Below are positions 31,612 to 41,340 of a DNA stretch of 64,000 nt, one piece after another (positions within the stretch are counted from its first letter, which is position 1; the number at the start of each line of letters is the position of its first letter). This DNA is from an uncultured Actinomycetes bacterium (GTDB lineage Bacteria; Actinomycetota; Acidimicrobiia; Acidimicrobiales; RAAP-2). Under the pieces are notes generated by a model. The model searched no databases and was not told the DNA's origin. It worked only from the letters and a program-made list of their open reading frames with translations. Made by a program: the position numbers and the translations under genes. Location: assembly GCA_903893745.1 (NCBI GenBank), contig CAITNF010000013.1, forward strand, positions 86,237 through 150,236, read 5' to 3'.

Positions 31612-32426
31612 TGGGTGTAGGTACCCGTGCGCATCGTTTCAGTGACGTTGAGGACCGGTACGTGGACCGACTTGGCCCGAGCGACCAGTTGCGCGGTCAG
31701 TGGCGTCGCCGTTTGCACGTTATTGACGAGAAAGGCCACGTGATTTCTTAATTGGTCCAGTGCGGTCGCGAGGTCGCGCACCGTCGGGTCCACGCCGTTA
31801 CCGATGGCGAGGCGCAGCAACCGGGGCGTCACGACGTTCAGGCCCAGTGCACTCAGCAGATAACCAGTGACGTCCTCGGTCGCGGCCACCGCGACGCCGG
31901 CACAGGCGTGGTGCACGACCACGAGCGTTCGCGCAATCATTGACAGCGCCAGCTCGAGCGACTTCGCACGCTTGGCAACTCCCGGGAGGTTCCCGTGCCG
32001 ATTCAAGAGCGTGCTGAACGTGGCGACAAACTTCTGGGCCGCCGACACGTCGTAAAAGAAGTGGGGATTGGCGCCCAACTTCGCGTGCACCATGGTCGCG
32101 ACGTTGAACACCGTTGGCGCGCTGGAACGTCCTTGGACCAACTTGGAGAGCCAGGTGTCATACCCGGCACCATTGACGATCACGATGGAGGCGCTCGCCA
32201 CGTGGGCGGCGTCAGTGAAGGTGGCTTCATGTTGGTGCGGGTCGGCGTTCGGGTCTGTCACCAGTGAGACCACTGTGGCGTCGGGCCCCGCCACCTGACG
32301 CGCAAGTGCGGCCCACTGCGTCACCCCGGTCACGACGATTGGTCGACTACTCGCACCGGCCGGGCTCGATCCCAGCGCGGCCAGCATCGCCACGAGCGTC
32401 AGCGGGAGTAGCCTGTTTAGAATCAT
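31548..32426 (-). CDS. znuA: Zinc/manganese ABC transporter substrate-binding protein
   Basis: VVTGVTQWAALARQVAG; SLVTDPNADPHQHEATFTDAAHVASASIVIVNGAGYDTWLSKLV; start within the 31548..32462 ORF uncertain. Confidence 0.87.
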   Translation of the reverse strand: MILNRLLPLTLVAMLAALGSSPAGASSRPIVVTGVTQWAALARQVAGPDATVVSLVTDPNADPHQHEATFTDAAHVASASIVIVNGAGYDTWLSKLVQGRSSAPTVFNVATMVHAKLGANPHFFYDVSAAQKFVATFSTLLNRHGNLPGVAKRAKSLELALSMIARTLVVVHHACAGVAVAATEDVTGYLLSALGLNVVTPRLLRLAIGNGVDPTVRDLATALDQLRNHVAFLVNNVQTATPLTAQLVARAKSVHVPVLNVTETMRTGTYTQWLGGIIGTMRADLHQEGCLS

Positions 32427-32454
32427 TCCAACTAAACTATCTGGAATCATTCTA
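32418..32454. promoter_or_regulatory. Two putative Zur/Fur-type operator boxes in znuA-zur divergent region
   Basis: TAGAATCATTCCA (32418-32430) and TGGAATCATTCTA (32442-32454); each has the dyad GAATNATTC. Confidence 0.6.
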
Positions 32455-32485
32455 AAATTCAAGTTGAGGACGGTACGCTGAAACT

Positions 32486-32878
32486 ATGACCTCTACCCGA
32501 AATACCGCTCAGCGACGTGAGGTCATTGACTCACTCGCCCGAGTGCAGGGCTTCATTAGCGCCCAAGATCTCCACGGTCTCATTGGACGCGCCGGGGGCA
32601 AGATTGCCCTGGCCACGGTCTACACCCAACTGCGCAAGCTGGCCGAACACGGCGAGGCCGACGTCGTGATGACCGACCGTGGCGAAAGCCTCTATCGACG
32701 TTGCGTCGTTGACGTGCACCATCATCATCTGGCCTGTCGATCGTGTGGCGCTACGGTCGAAATTGACGCGCCCGAGATTGAACGCTGGTCGCGTGACGTA
32801 GCGCAACGTCATGGCTACCACGATCTGCGTCACGTGCTCGAACTGAACGGAATCTGCGCCGCGTGCCTGTCGAAGTAG
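32486..32878 (+). CDS. zur: Fur-family regulator, Zur-like
   Basis: TSTRNTAQRREVIDSLARVQGFISAQDLH; VDVHHHHLACRSCGATVEID; CAACLSK. Confidence 0.88.
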   Translation: MTSTRNTAQRREVIDSLARVQGFISAQDLHGLIGRAGGKIALATVYTQLRKLAEHGEADVVMTDRGESLYRRCVVDVHHHHLACRSCGATVEIDAPEIERWSRDVAQRHGYHDLRHVLELNGICAACLSK

Positions 32879-33618
32879 CGCTAAGCGCCACCGAGCGAGG
32901 CGGCCTCACGGTCTATCCGTTGGACGGTGCTCGCGAATTGGGCGTCGATGCCTTCGTCACCTCTCGCGACGGCGGCGTGAGTGGCGGACCCTACGAGTCG
33001 TTGAATCTGGGACTGCACGTGGGCGACCTCGACGAGCACGTCATCGAGAACCGTCGTCGCGTCGCGGCCGCTATCGGCGTCACCAGTCTCGTGACCGTTC
33101 GTCAAGTACACGCTATCCACGTCGTTCTGGTTAACGGACCTCTCGAGGAACCTGTTGAAGCCGACGGACTCGTCACGGACGAAGCCGACCTTGCGCTAGC
33201 TATTCTCGTCGCTGACTGCATCCCCGTACTGCTGATCGACCGCGCGACGTCACGGTTTGGTGTCGTGCACGCGGGCTGGCGCGGACTCGCGAGTGGCGTA
33301 CTGGCGGCCGCGGTGCAACAGTTCGCACCCGAGGCAGCGCTGCACGCGTTTCTCGGTCCCGCCATTGCGCCCGAGCATTACCAGATTGGACCGGAAGTCG
33401 CGCAACATTTTCTTGATGTTCCCGAGGCCCTTCTCGCCGACCGCGACGATCGATCACGACTCGACCTACGTCACGTCGCGACCGAGCAACTCCTCGGTCT
33501 CGGTCTCGGCGCCAACCATATTGAAGTGAGTCGCCAGAGTACGGGTGGCCCCTTCTTTAGTGACCGAGCGCAGCGCCCGTGTGGTCGTTTTGCCCTCGTC
33601 GCGAAGCGAGCGTCGTAG
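32863..33618 (+). CDS. pgeF: Multicopper polyphenol oxidase/purine nucleoside phosphorylase YfiH-PgeF family
   Basis: VTVRQVHAIHVVLV; LVADCIPVLLID; GVVHAGWRGLASGVL; GPAIAPEHYQIGPEV. Confidence 0.9.
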   Translation: MPVEVALSATERGGLTVYPLDGARELGVDAFVTSRDGGVSGGPYESLNLGLHVGDLDEHVIENRRRVAAAIGVTSLVTVRQVHAIHVVLVNGPLEEPVEADGLVTDEADLALAILVADCIPVLLIDRATSRFGVVHAGWRGLASGVLAAAVQQFAPEAALHAFLGPAIAPEHYQIGPEVAQHFLDVPEALLADRDDRSRLDLRHVATEQLLGLGLGANHIEVSRQSTGGPFFSDRAQRPCGRFALVAKRAS

Positions 33619-33647
33619 CATGAGGACGTGATGGCCGGGGCATTCGC

Positions 33648-34934
33648 GTGAGACAACGGGCACAACTCTTCTCCTACGTGGGGCTCGAGCAACACGACCA
33701 GACTCTCGTGGCCCACTACGAACTCGACGACTACCGATTTATCGAGTCCGTCACGTTCGAGGGGGCCGTCACACTCGACTCGTCCGCCGTGCGCGCCGTG
33801 GCGAACCTCTGGTACTTGGTCGCGGGACTTTCGTACTACAAGGCTGGGGCGGCCTACCGAATAGATTTGGGCGCGACCTGCGTTGGTCCGAACGGGCGAG
33901 CTCTCTTCGAAGCTGCGTTGCACGACGGACTCGGCGAGTTCCGCTATCGCAACGAACTGCCACTACACGACGTCACCATCGAAGGCGGTGCTGCGGGCGA
34001 GCAACTCGACGGCACGTTCGATACCAGTCGAGTGCTCACGCCCTTTGGTGGGGGCATCGACTCGGTCGTGACCACGCATCAACTCCAGGGTCTCGTTGAC
34101 CAGGCGCTCTTTGTCGTCAGTCCCGAGAGTGGACGTTTTGGTCCGCTCGAGGCTACGGGTGCGGTCACTGGTCTCGAGGTCGTGCGCGCCACGCGGTCAC
34201 TCGACCCGCAGATTCTGTCCGGTGACCCCGCACTCTTCACTGGACACGTACCGGTCACCGCCATGGTTTCGCTCTTGGCCGCGGTTGCGGCCCTGGGCAC
34301 GGGTCGCGGCGGTGTGGCAATGAGTAACGAACACTCGTCATCCGCGCCGAATCTTCGCTGGATGAATCGTGCGATTAACCACCAGTGGAGTAAATCATGG
34401 GTCGCCGAAGAACTACTTCGCGATGCACTGAATGAAATTCTCGGGCCGCAGTTTGAGTTTGCGAGTTACCTGCGTGATCGCAGCGAACTCTGGGTGGCAA
34501 AAGTCTTTAGTGAACTCACCAGTTACCACCAGGTCTTTCGCAGTTGCAACCGAGCCTTTAGCCAAGAGCGAACGAATCGGGCGATCGACTGGTGTGGTGA
34601 GTGTGACAAGTGCCTCTTCATCAATCTCATCCTCGCGCCGTTCCTATCGCGCCCAGCTCTGAAGGCCATCTTTCACAGTGAACCCCTCGCCAATCCACGC
34701 CTCGAATCGCAGTTGCGAGCACTCGTAAACGTCGGACTGGACCACAAGCCGTTCGAATGCGTGGGCGATCCCGACGAAAGTGCGGTAGCGCTCGAGCGCG
34801 TCAGCGCCATGTCCGAATGGTCCGACGTACCCCACTTGGCCGCTACTGCTCGACTGGTGCAGTCAGACCGAAGTTTTGACCAGCTCCTCGAACCACAAGG
34901 GATCAGCCGTGTTCCGGCCCACTGGCTTCGCTGA
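33648..34934 (+). CDS. murL: MurL-like UDP-MurNAc-L-Ala-L-Glu epimerase
   Basis: TPFGGGIDSVVTTHQL; SNEHSSSAPNL...WMNRAINHQWSKSW; SCNRAFSQERTNRAIDWCGECDKCLFINLILAPFL: MurL-type signature, next to a MurD-like ligase. Confidence 0.8.
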   Translation: MRQRAQLFSYVGLEQHDQTLVAHYELDDYRFIESVTFEGAVTLDSSAVRAVANLWYLVAGLSYYKAGAAYRIDLGATCVGPNGRALFEAALHDGLGEFRYRNELPLHDVTIEGGAAGEQLDGTFDTSRVLTPFGGGIDSVVTTHQLQGLVDQALFVVSPESGRFGPLEATGAVTGLEVVRATRSLDPQILSGDPALFTGHVPVTAMVSLLAAVAALGTGRGGVAMSNEHSSSAPNLRWMNRAINHQWSKSWVAEELLRDALNEILGPQFEFASYLRDRSELWVAKVFSELTSYHQVFRSCNRAFSQERTNRAIDWCGECDKCLFINLILAPFLSRPALKAIFHSEPLANPRLESQLRALVNVGLDHKPFECVGDPDESAVALERVSAMSEWSDVPHLAATARLVQSDRSFDQLLEPQGISRVPAHWLR

Positions 34935-36207
34935 CCTCGCCGGAAAGCGAGTCGGCATCTTTGGTTACGGCGTAGAGGGCCGCGCCACCGCAGAACGTCT
35001 GGGTGACAACGCCACCGTGATCCTCGTTGACGACGCCCCTGGTCGTGGTGACCACGTGCTCGTCACCAGCGAAGGCGGACACGAAGCTCTGTTGAACTGT
35101 GACGTCGTCGTAAAGGGTCCCGGGATTCCTCGCCGACGCGAGGACGTCCTCGCACTCGAAGCCCACGGCGTGCGGGTCACTTCAGCGCTCAACCTCTGGC
35201 TCCACGAGATCGATCGCCGTCGCGTCATCGCCGTCACAGGCACCAAGGGCAAGTCCACGACTACGTCGCTCATCACCTTTTTCTTGCGGTGCCTCGGCGA
35301 ACCAGCCCAGTCACTCGGCAATATTGGCCAACCTCCCTACGACCTGCACGTTGACACGTCGTTGGGTTGGCTCGTGGTCGAGGTGTCGAGCTACCAGTGT
35401 GTTGATCTGGAACTCGCACCGGCCACGGTGGTCGTTACCTCACTGGGAGCCGACCACCTCGACTGGCACGGTTCACTTGAGCAGTATCAGAGTGACAAAC
35501 TTTCGCTGACTCGAGCTGCGGGTCCCCATCAGACCTTCGTCGCTGACGTGCCCTCCCTACGCGAGGTCGCAGGTGAACTGGGTGGCGACGTATCATTCGT
35601 GACTCCTGCTCACCACGAACTCGTGGAGGCTCTTGGACTGCTTGGTGCACACAACGACGACAACGTCAGTCTCGCCGTCGAGGTCGTTGCGCGACTGACT
35701 GGCAAAACCCCAGGTGAAGTGGCCAACAGCGTGCTCGTCCTGGCCCGCGACTTTGTCCCCTTGCGAGGACGCCTCACACTTATTGCCAGCGAAGTCCGCA
35801 GTGGCGGTACCATTCGCTACGTCGACGACGGGCTCGCGACTTCAGAACTTCCAACTATCGCGGCCCTTCAGATCTTTCGTGACGAAGCAGTCGCACTAAT
35901 TGTGGGCGGATTTGATCGCGGTGTTGATTACTCCTCACTCGCGTCAGTCATTACTAATCGAACCCCACCCACGCTCTTGCTCACCATGGGCGAAGCTGGC
36001 GAGCGGATTGGTTGGGCAGTCCGTGCACTCGCTGCGACCCTTGAGCAGGTGCCGGTCCACGACATGAGTGAAGCGGTGCAGGCAGCGCGCGAGTTTCTCC
36101 AGCACGGGGGTGTCGTGCTCTTATCTCCGGCGGCACCGAGTTTCGACCAGTTTCAAAACTGGGAAGAACGATCAAATTCGTTCGCTACGGCATGTTTTAG
36201 AACATGA
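34909..36207 (+). CDS. murD2: MurD-family ligase, probable MurD2-type (UDP-MurNAc-L-Ala-L-Glu ligase)
   Basis: VIAVTGTKGKSTTTSLITFFLRCLGE; VSSYQCVDLELAPATVVVTSLGADHLDWHGSLEQYQSDKLSL; GTG start chosen, overlapping murL stop. Confidence 0.78.
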   Translation: MFRPTGFADLAGKRVGIFGYGVEGRATAERLGDNATVILVDDAPGRGDHVLVTSEGGHEALLNCDVVVKGPGIPRRREDVLALEAHGVRVTSALNLWLHEIDRRRVIAVTGTKGKSTTTSLITFFLRCLGEPAQSLGNIGQPPYDLHVDTSLGWLVVEVSSYQCVDLELAPATVVVTSLGADHLDWHGSLEQYQSDKLSLTRAAGPHQTFVADVPSLREVAGELGGDVSFVTPAHHELVEALGLLGAHNDDNVSLAVEVVARLTGKTPGEVANSVLVLARDFVPLRGRLTLIASEVRSGGTIRYVDDGLATSELPTIAALQIFRDEAVALIVGGFDRGVDYSSLASVITNRTPPTLLLTMGEAGERIGWAVRALAATLEQVPVHDMSEAVQAAREFLQHGGVVLLSPAAPSFDQFQNWEERSNSFATACFRT

Positions 36208-36288
36208 ACCTCGTGGTAACAGTGAGGCGAGCGAACTGACTCGTACGGAATTTTAGTTCCGCCTCTTCACTCGCCTAGCAAGTAGTTC

Positions 36289-36325
36289 GTGTGGGCTGGT
36301 GTCATAAACACCCACCAACCCACAC
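36289..36325. terminator. Long hairpin between convergent genes
   Basis: GTGTGGGcTGGTGT-cataa-ACACCcACCAaCCCACAC; no clear U-tract. Confidence 0.5.
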
Positions 36326-36334
36326 GACAACTAT

Positions 36335-39300
36335 TTAAGTAAGAATAATTTTTGGTGACGCGACAATTGCGGTCAATGTACCGCCTGGAGTCGACTCTTG
36401 CATTACTGCCCACGTCTGCCCAGGACTTGATACCACACTCCCCGAGGTTGCTGCCCCTGTCCCTGTTCCCGTCGTGTCACCGTAGGTGATCGTCAAAACT
36501 CCCGAGCCCGCAAGAGCGCTCGTCAAGGTAATAGTGATGACCTGACCCACCACCGTCACCGTGCAACCGGGGGAACACGTCACGTAACCAGCGGCCGAAG
36601 AAGAGGTTGATGGCGCTGACCAACCAGTCGGTACCGTCAGCGTAATCTTTGCTCCAACTGCCATTCCCGCAGGTTCAGCAGTGTAGGTAAAGACAATCGT
36701 GTGACCAGTAGAGCTGTGTGCGAGCGTGGTGGTCGTTGAGGTCATGGTGCCCAGACCATCACCCGGCGTCACATTGATCGACGGCGAACTCGCGAGGTCC
36801 GTTAAGGTCCCGCCGCCCCACGAATTTTCTTGGGTAACCCACGTTGTAGCTCCGACGGCGCTCGGGGCAGTCGCCCCTGGGCCACCCCCGGTGGTACTGC
36901 CGTAGGTGATCACAATGGTGTGACCAACCGCTAGACCGCCAGCCCCGACTGTCACCGTGATGGTCCCTGAAACAGGGATGTCAATCGTGACTGCGGCAGC
37001 GCCGTCAAAGCTGACGACGGAGTAGCCTTCAGCTGACCCGTTTGCTGATGGTACCGACCACCCAGCCGGTACGGTCAACGTAACTTGTGCGCCATTCTGC
37101 AGTGCTGCGGTCGCGGTGTAGGTGAAGACAATTGTTTGACCGGTGTCCGCCGGAAGCACCGTGGTCGTCGTGGTCGTCATGGTGCCCACGCCATCAAGAG
37201 CGCTGACGTTCACCAACGGTGAACCACCAAGTGCGGTTAGTGTGCCACCGGCACTTCCCTTTTCGGTAGCTGTCCAAGTCTGGTCGCCCACGGTGGATGA
37301 CGCAGTCGCGCCAGCACCAGTACCCGCCCTACTTCCGTAGGTAATGACAATTGTCTGACCGATGGTCAACAAGGCCGGGAGTGTCACCGTTATCGTTTGA
37401 GAATTCACCGAAACATTGCTGGTAGAGGCGGCTACACCATTAATGCTGGCAATCGTGTAGCCATTGGCCGACGGACTCGTTGATGGTGCCGACCAGCCAG
37501 TCGGTACAGTCAACGTAACTTGTGCGCCAGCTGCCATGGGGCCCGCGGCAGTGTAGGTAAATACCAGCGAATTTCCAGTTGAGTTCGCAAAAACGTGACT
37601 CGTCGGTGTGGTCATACTTCCCTGGCCGTCACCATCCGAGATAGCAATGATCGGTGAGCTCGCAATAGTCGTCAGCGTGCCAAGCAACGTCGACTTTTGC
37701 TGAGTCGTCCAGACAGCACTACCAACAGTTGCAGGTGCTGTTGCCCCTAGTCCGCCACCAGTCGTACTGCCGTAGGTGATCACAATGGTGTGGCCCGAGG
37801 CTAACGCTGAAGTGAGGGTAACCGTGATGATGTTGAGTCCGACGCCAGTGATAGTGACGTTCGACGTTGAATCACCACTGCCATCAATATTGGCAACCGT
37901 GTAACCGGGATCACTAAGCGGAGTGATTACTGGAAGGTCCCAGCCAGTGGGCACTTGGAGAGTAATTTTTGAACCGCTCGCCATCAAACTCGCTGAAGTG
38001 TAGGTGAACACAATTGTGTTGTTGCCTGAACCTTGCAAGAAGCTCGTAGGCGACGCCGTCATGGTGCCAAGTCCGTCACCCGACAGTGCAATCAGCGGCG
38101 ATGAAACAATCGTCGTTAGCGATCCACCAGAAGTGGACTCTTGCTGGGTCGTCCAAGTCTGCGCGGGACCAACCGCCGGTGCCGTTGCAGTGTTACCCGA
38201 GCCGTAGGTCACGGTGATTGTCCCCGAGCTCGCGAGCGACGAAGTGAGGGTAACCGTAATGAGTTGTGAACTCACCGTCACGGTACCCGATGACGAGGTC
38301 GTGTAACCAGCACCCGCCGAGGTCGCCGGAGCCGTCCAACCCGTAGGCACCGCCAACGTAATCTTGGCGCCCACGGCCATTGCGGCACTCGCGGTGTACG
38401 TAAAGACAATCTGGTTAGCCGATGAGCCACCGACCACTCCACTGGTCGAACTCACCATCGTGCCAAGTCCGTCACCGGGAGTCACGTTGATTGATGGCGA
38501 CGACGCCAAGGACGTCAGCGTTCCAGCCGCTGATGACTTCTCCTGGGTCGTCCACGTCGCGGCACCGACAGTATTAGTAGCAACCGCAGTACCGCCGGAA
38601 CCGTACGTAATGGTGAGAGTGCCATTGGTGGCGAGCGAGACGTTCGAGATGGTCAGTAACTGAGAAGCGACTGTCTTCACCACGGTCGTGGTTGAACCAG
38701 TCACGGTCACGTAACCAGGACCCGCCGTGGTGGCCGGAGCCGTCCAACCCGTTGGAATGGCCAAGGTGACTGCACCAAGAGTAATGGGGCTCGTCGCGGT
38801 GTAGGTGAAGATAATCGCGTGGCTCGACCCCGGCAGCACCGTGGCGGTGTTGGCTGTCATGGTGCCCAGACCATCACCACCCACCGTGATGCTCGGTGAG
38901 CTACTAAGACCGGTCAAGGTTCCTAACGGGGTTGACTTCTCCAACGTCGTCCAGGTCTGGGGTAGGCCAGCGACCGGAGCCGTTGCGGTACCCGAACCAC
39001 TGCCGTAGACGATCGTGATTGTGTTACTTGCTGAAAGTGCCGAGGTGAGCGTTACCAAAATGGTGTTCGTGGACACAATGCTCACGGTGCCCGACGACGA
39101 CGTCACGTAACCCGCAGAGGTGGAACTACTGGTCTGCGGAACCGACCAGCCACTGGGCACGGTCACGCTGACCTGCGCGCCCACGGCCATGGCGCTCGCG
39201 GCGGTGTAGGTGAAGGTAATGGTGTTGCCCCCAGAAAGGGCAACTACTCCCGCGGTAGAGGCGCTAATCGAGCCCACACCGTCGCCGACGAAGGAGACGG

Positions 39301-40936
39301 TCGCCGTCTGGCTTATGGCCACGGCGTCAGTGGTGTCCGTCGCGGTGTAGGTCACGCTCTGGGCGACGAGGTCGGTAACACTGAAGGTCACGACGCCGTT
39401 CACGTTCGAAGTACCGGTGGGAGTGAAGGCTGAGCTACCCGAGCTGGCAACCAACGTGACGAGCTTGCCACTCACTGGCTGGCTCGACGCGCTGAGCAGC
39501 GTCACGGTAATGGTGGAAGCGGCAGTGCCGTTTGGCGTGACCGCCAAAGGACTGGCGACGACCGTCGAATTCGTCGCGTCAGCCTTGGCCGACACGGTAA
39601 TGAGTGAGGACGTCACGCTGAAGCTACCCACGCTGCTCGTGAAGGTGATCGAGTCCGAGGTTCCCGAGGTGCCAGTCAGGGTCAGGCTGGCAAAGGTCGC
39701 GTAGCCCGCGCTAAACGTTCCCGAGGTTACGTTGGTCAACGTGCCCGAACCGGTCGCGATGGCCGCGGTCACGGTGCCGGTGTTCTGGCTGGTCACCACG
39801 TTGCCGCCGGCGTCTTCAATGGCGACGACAGGCTGCGTCGTGAGCGCTACACCCGAACTGGCTCCGGCGGGGGCAGTCGTTATAGCTAGGGCAGCGGCGA
39901 CGCCAGCCGAAAGTGCGATGGTGTCTGACGTTGCGTCAGCCACGCCAACCTTGGAGAACGTCAGGGTGTAATTGCCGACGATGCCGTTCAGTACGAGTCC
40001 ACTAAAGGTGGCCACGCCGTGCACGATTGAGGCAGTTGAACTCGCGAGCGAGCCACTACCCGATGCCGACGCGGTGACGGTGCCCGTGGCCGTCGTTACG
40101 ACATCACCGAGCGAATCTTCGACCGTCACTGTTGGCTGCGTTGCGAGGGCGACGCCGTTCGACGCGGTCGCCGACGGCGAGGTGGTGAGCACCAGGTTCG
40201 TCGCGGCTTGCGCAATCGTCGAGACCACAACCTTGCGAGCAGTGGTGCCCTTGACGGTCTTGATTACGGTGTGCAGACTAACGAGTCCGCCGAGATACTT
40301 GGCTACGGCCTTGGCGCGACTGTTGGCCACGGCAGTGCTCGACGGCGCGTAACCCGTAATGGTCACCGAGGCGCCGGGGGTCAGCTTCTTGGCGAGCGCG
40401 CTCAAGGAAGTCTTTGACGAAGTGCTGAGCACCGAACTGGTGCCGGTGAAGCTCACTGTTGACGCACCGGGTCGGGAGTGTTGCACTCCAACGGTGACGT
40501 CAATGGCGTTACTCGTCACGCCGGTCAGTCCGACAGAATCAAAAGCGAGAATGTACGAACCAGCGGTACCGGTGATAGCGAGATTCTTGAACTTCGCTAC
40601 GCCCTTCACGATGGCGGCCGAGCTATTGGTCAAGGTTCCGTTACCCGAAGCCACGGTTGCGGTGACGCTACCGGAGATGCTTTTCACTACGACACCGTTG
40701 TCGTCTTCAACCTTGATCACGGGCTGGGTACGAAGCACCTTGCCGGTGGTCTGAGCCGCTGATGGTTGCGTGGTGAGTACCAACGTGGTGGGACTGCCCG
40801 CCGCGGACGCGGCACTGGAGAGCACGACACCTAATCCACCGGCCATGAGGACCGCGACCAGTGAGGTCCTGCCCACGACTCGACGAACACCAGTACTGAA
40901 CCCGCTCAAGGTCTCAAACTTCATGACAGAACCCAC
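36335..40936 (-). CDS. Giant secreted repeat protein (1533 aa) with internal OmpA-like segment and seven approximately 110-130-aa tandem repeats
   Basis: Signal peptide SLVAVLMAGGLGVVLSSAASAA; repeats 'GDGLGTMTxxTxxVLxxSSxxxIVFTYTA...MAxGAxxTLxVPTGWSAPxTS...GHTIVITYGSxTG...TWTTQEKSxxGGTLTxLASSPxINV'. Confidence 0.82.
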   Translation of the reverse strand: MGSVMKFETLSGFSTGVRRVVGRTSLVAVLMAGGLGVVLSSAASAAGSPTTLVLTTQPSAAQTTGKVLRTQPVIKVEDDNGVVVKSISGSVTATVASGNGTLTNSSAAIVKGVAKFKNLAITGTAGSYILAFDSVGLTGVTSNAIDVTVGVQHSRPGASTVSFTGTSSVLSTSSKTSLSALAKKLTPGASVTITGYAPSSTAVANSRAKAVAKYLGGLVSLHTVIKTVKGTTARKVVVSTIAQAATNLVLTTSPSATASNGVALATQPTVTVEDSLGDVVTTATGTVTASASGSGSLASSTASIVHGVATFSGLVLNGIVGNYTLTFSKVGVADATSDTIALSAGVAAALAITTAPAGASSGVALTTQPVVAIEDAGGNVVTSQNTGTVTAAIATGSGTLTNVTSGTFSAGYATFASLTLTGTSGTSDSITFTSSVGSFSVTSSLITVSAKADATNSTVVASPLAVTPNGTAASTITVTLLSASSQPVSGKLVTLVASSGSSAFTPTGTSNVNGVVTFSVTDLVAQSVTYTATDTTDAVAISQTATVSFVGDGVGSISASTAGVVALSGGNTITFTYTAASAMAVGAQVSVTVPSGWSVPQTSSSTSAGYVTSSSGTVSIVSTNTILVTLTSALSASNTITIVYGSGSGTATAPVAGLPQTWTTLEKSTPLGTLTGLSSSPSITVGGDGLGTMTANTATVLPGSSHAIIFTYTATSPITLGAVTLAIPTGWTAPATTAGPGYVTVTGSTTTVVKTVASQLLTISNVSLATNGTLTITYGSGGTAVATNTVGAATWTTQEKSSAAGTLTSLASSPSINVTPGDGLGTMVSSTSGVVGGSSANQIVFTYTASAAMAVGAKITLAVPTGWTAPATSAGAGYTTSSSGTVTVSSQLITVTLTSSLASSGTITVTYGSGNTATAPAVGPAQTWTTQQESTSGGSLTTIVSSPLIALSGDGLGTMTASPTSFLQGSGNNTIVFTYTSASLMASGSKITLQVPTGWDLPVITPLSDPGYTVANIDGSGDSTSNVTITGVGLNIITVTLTSALASGHTIVITYGSTTGGGLGATAPATVGSAVWTTQQKSTLLGTLTTIASSPIIAISDGDGQGSMTTPTSHVFANSTGNSLVFTYTAAGPMAAGAQVTLTVPTGWSAPSTSPSANGYTIASINGVAASTSNVSVNSQTITVTLPALLTIGQTIVITYGSRAGTGAGATASSTVGDQTWTATEKGSAGGTLTALGGSPLVNVSALDGVGTMTTTTTTVLPADTGQTIVFTYTATAALQNGAQVTLTVPAGWSVPSANGSAEGYSVVSFDGAAAVTIDIPVSGTITVTVGAGGLAVGHTIVITYGSTTGGGPGATAPSAVGATTWVTQENSWGGGTLTDLASSPSINVTPGDGLGTMTSTTTTLAHSSTGHTIVFTYTAEPAGMAVGAKITLTVPTGWSAPSTSSSAAGYVTCSPGCTVTVVGQVITITLTSALAGSGVLTITYGDTTGTGTGAATSGSVVSSPGQTWAVMQESTPGGTLTAIVASPKIILT
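36340..39290 (-). repeat. Tandem protein repeats within CDS 36335..40936
   Basis: Seven GDG(L/V/Q)G(T/S)(M/I) unit starts in the translation. Confidence 0.8.
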
Positions 40937-41340
40937 CTTAAAATTGACGTAGATGCACCAAAGAACGTAGTGGCCATCAGGTGACCTGTCAAAGCAAGGG
41001 GCCCAGAAAGTCGTTCGAAACCTCGAAACTCACTGGCGGTAGTGGCGCGAACGCGCTGGCACCTCAACTGCGAAGCACAGAATCGGGGGGCTATTCGTGG
41101 GACTTTACGCCGAAACACTGTGTTGCAGTAATCGAGCCGACCCGTTGTACCGATGAGCGACTCATCAAAAACGGCGCTACTGGCCAGATGCATAAGATTT
41201 TTTCAGTAGGTAAGAAATTCCTTTGAAATTTCTGTGCACTTGCTTTCAGTGCCGAGTTAAGCCCCGCCTGGCTTCCGAGCCCCCACCGCCCTGGGTCCAT
41301 CGCGCACCGCTCGCAACTCGGCGTCACGTGACGAAGTGGG

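Noticed and set aside
38004-40754. Chain of plus-strand ORFs opposite the 1533-aa repeat protein
   Set aside because: Repetitive reverse-frame artefacts of Thr/Ser/Val-rich coding DNA; no RBS or recognisable domain, while the minus-strand frame has a signal peptide and clear repeats.
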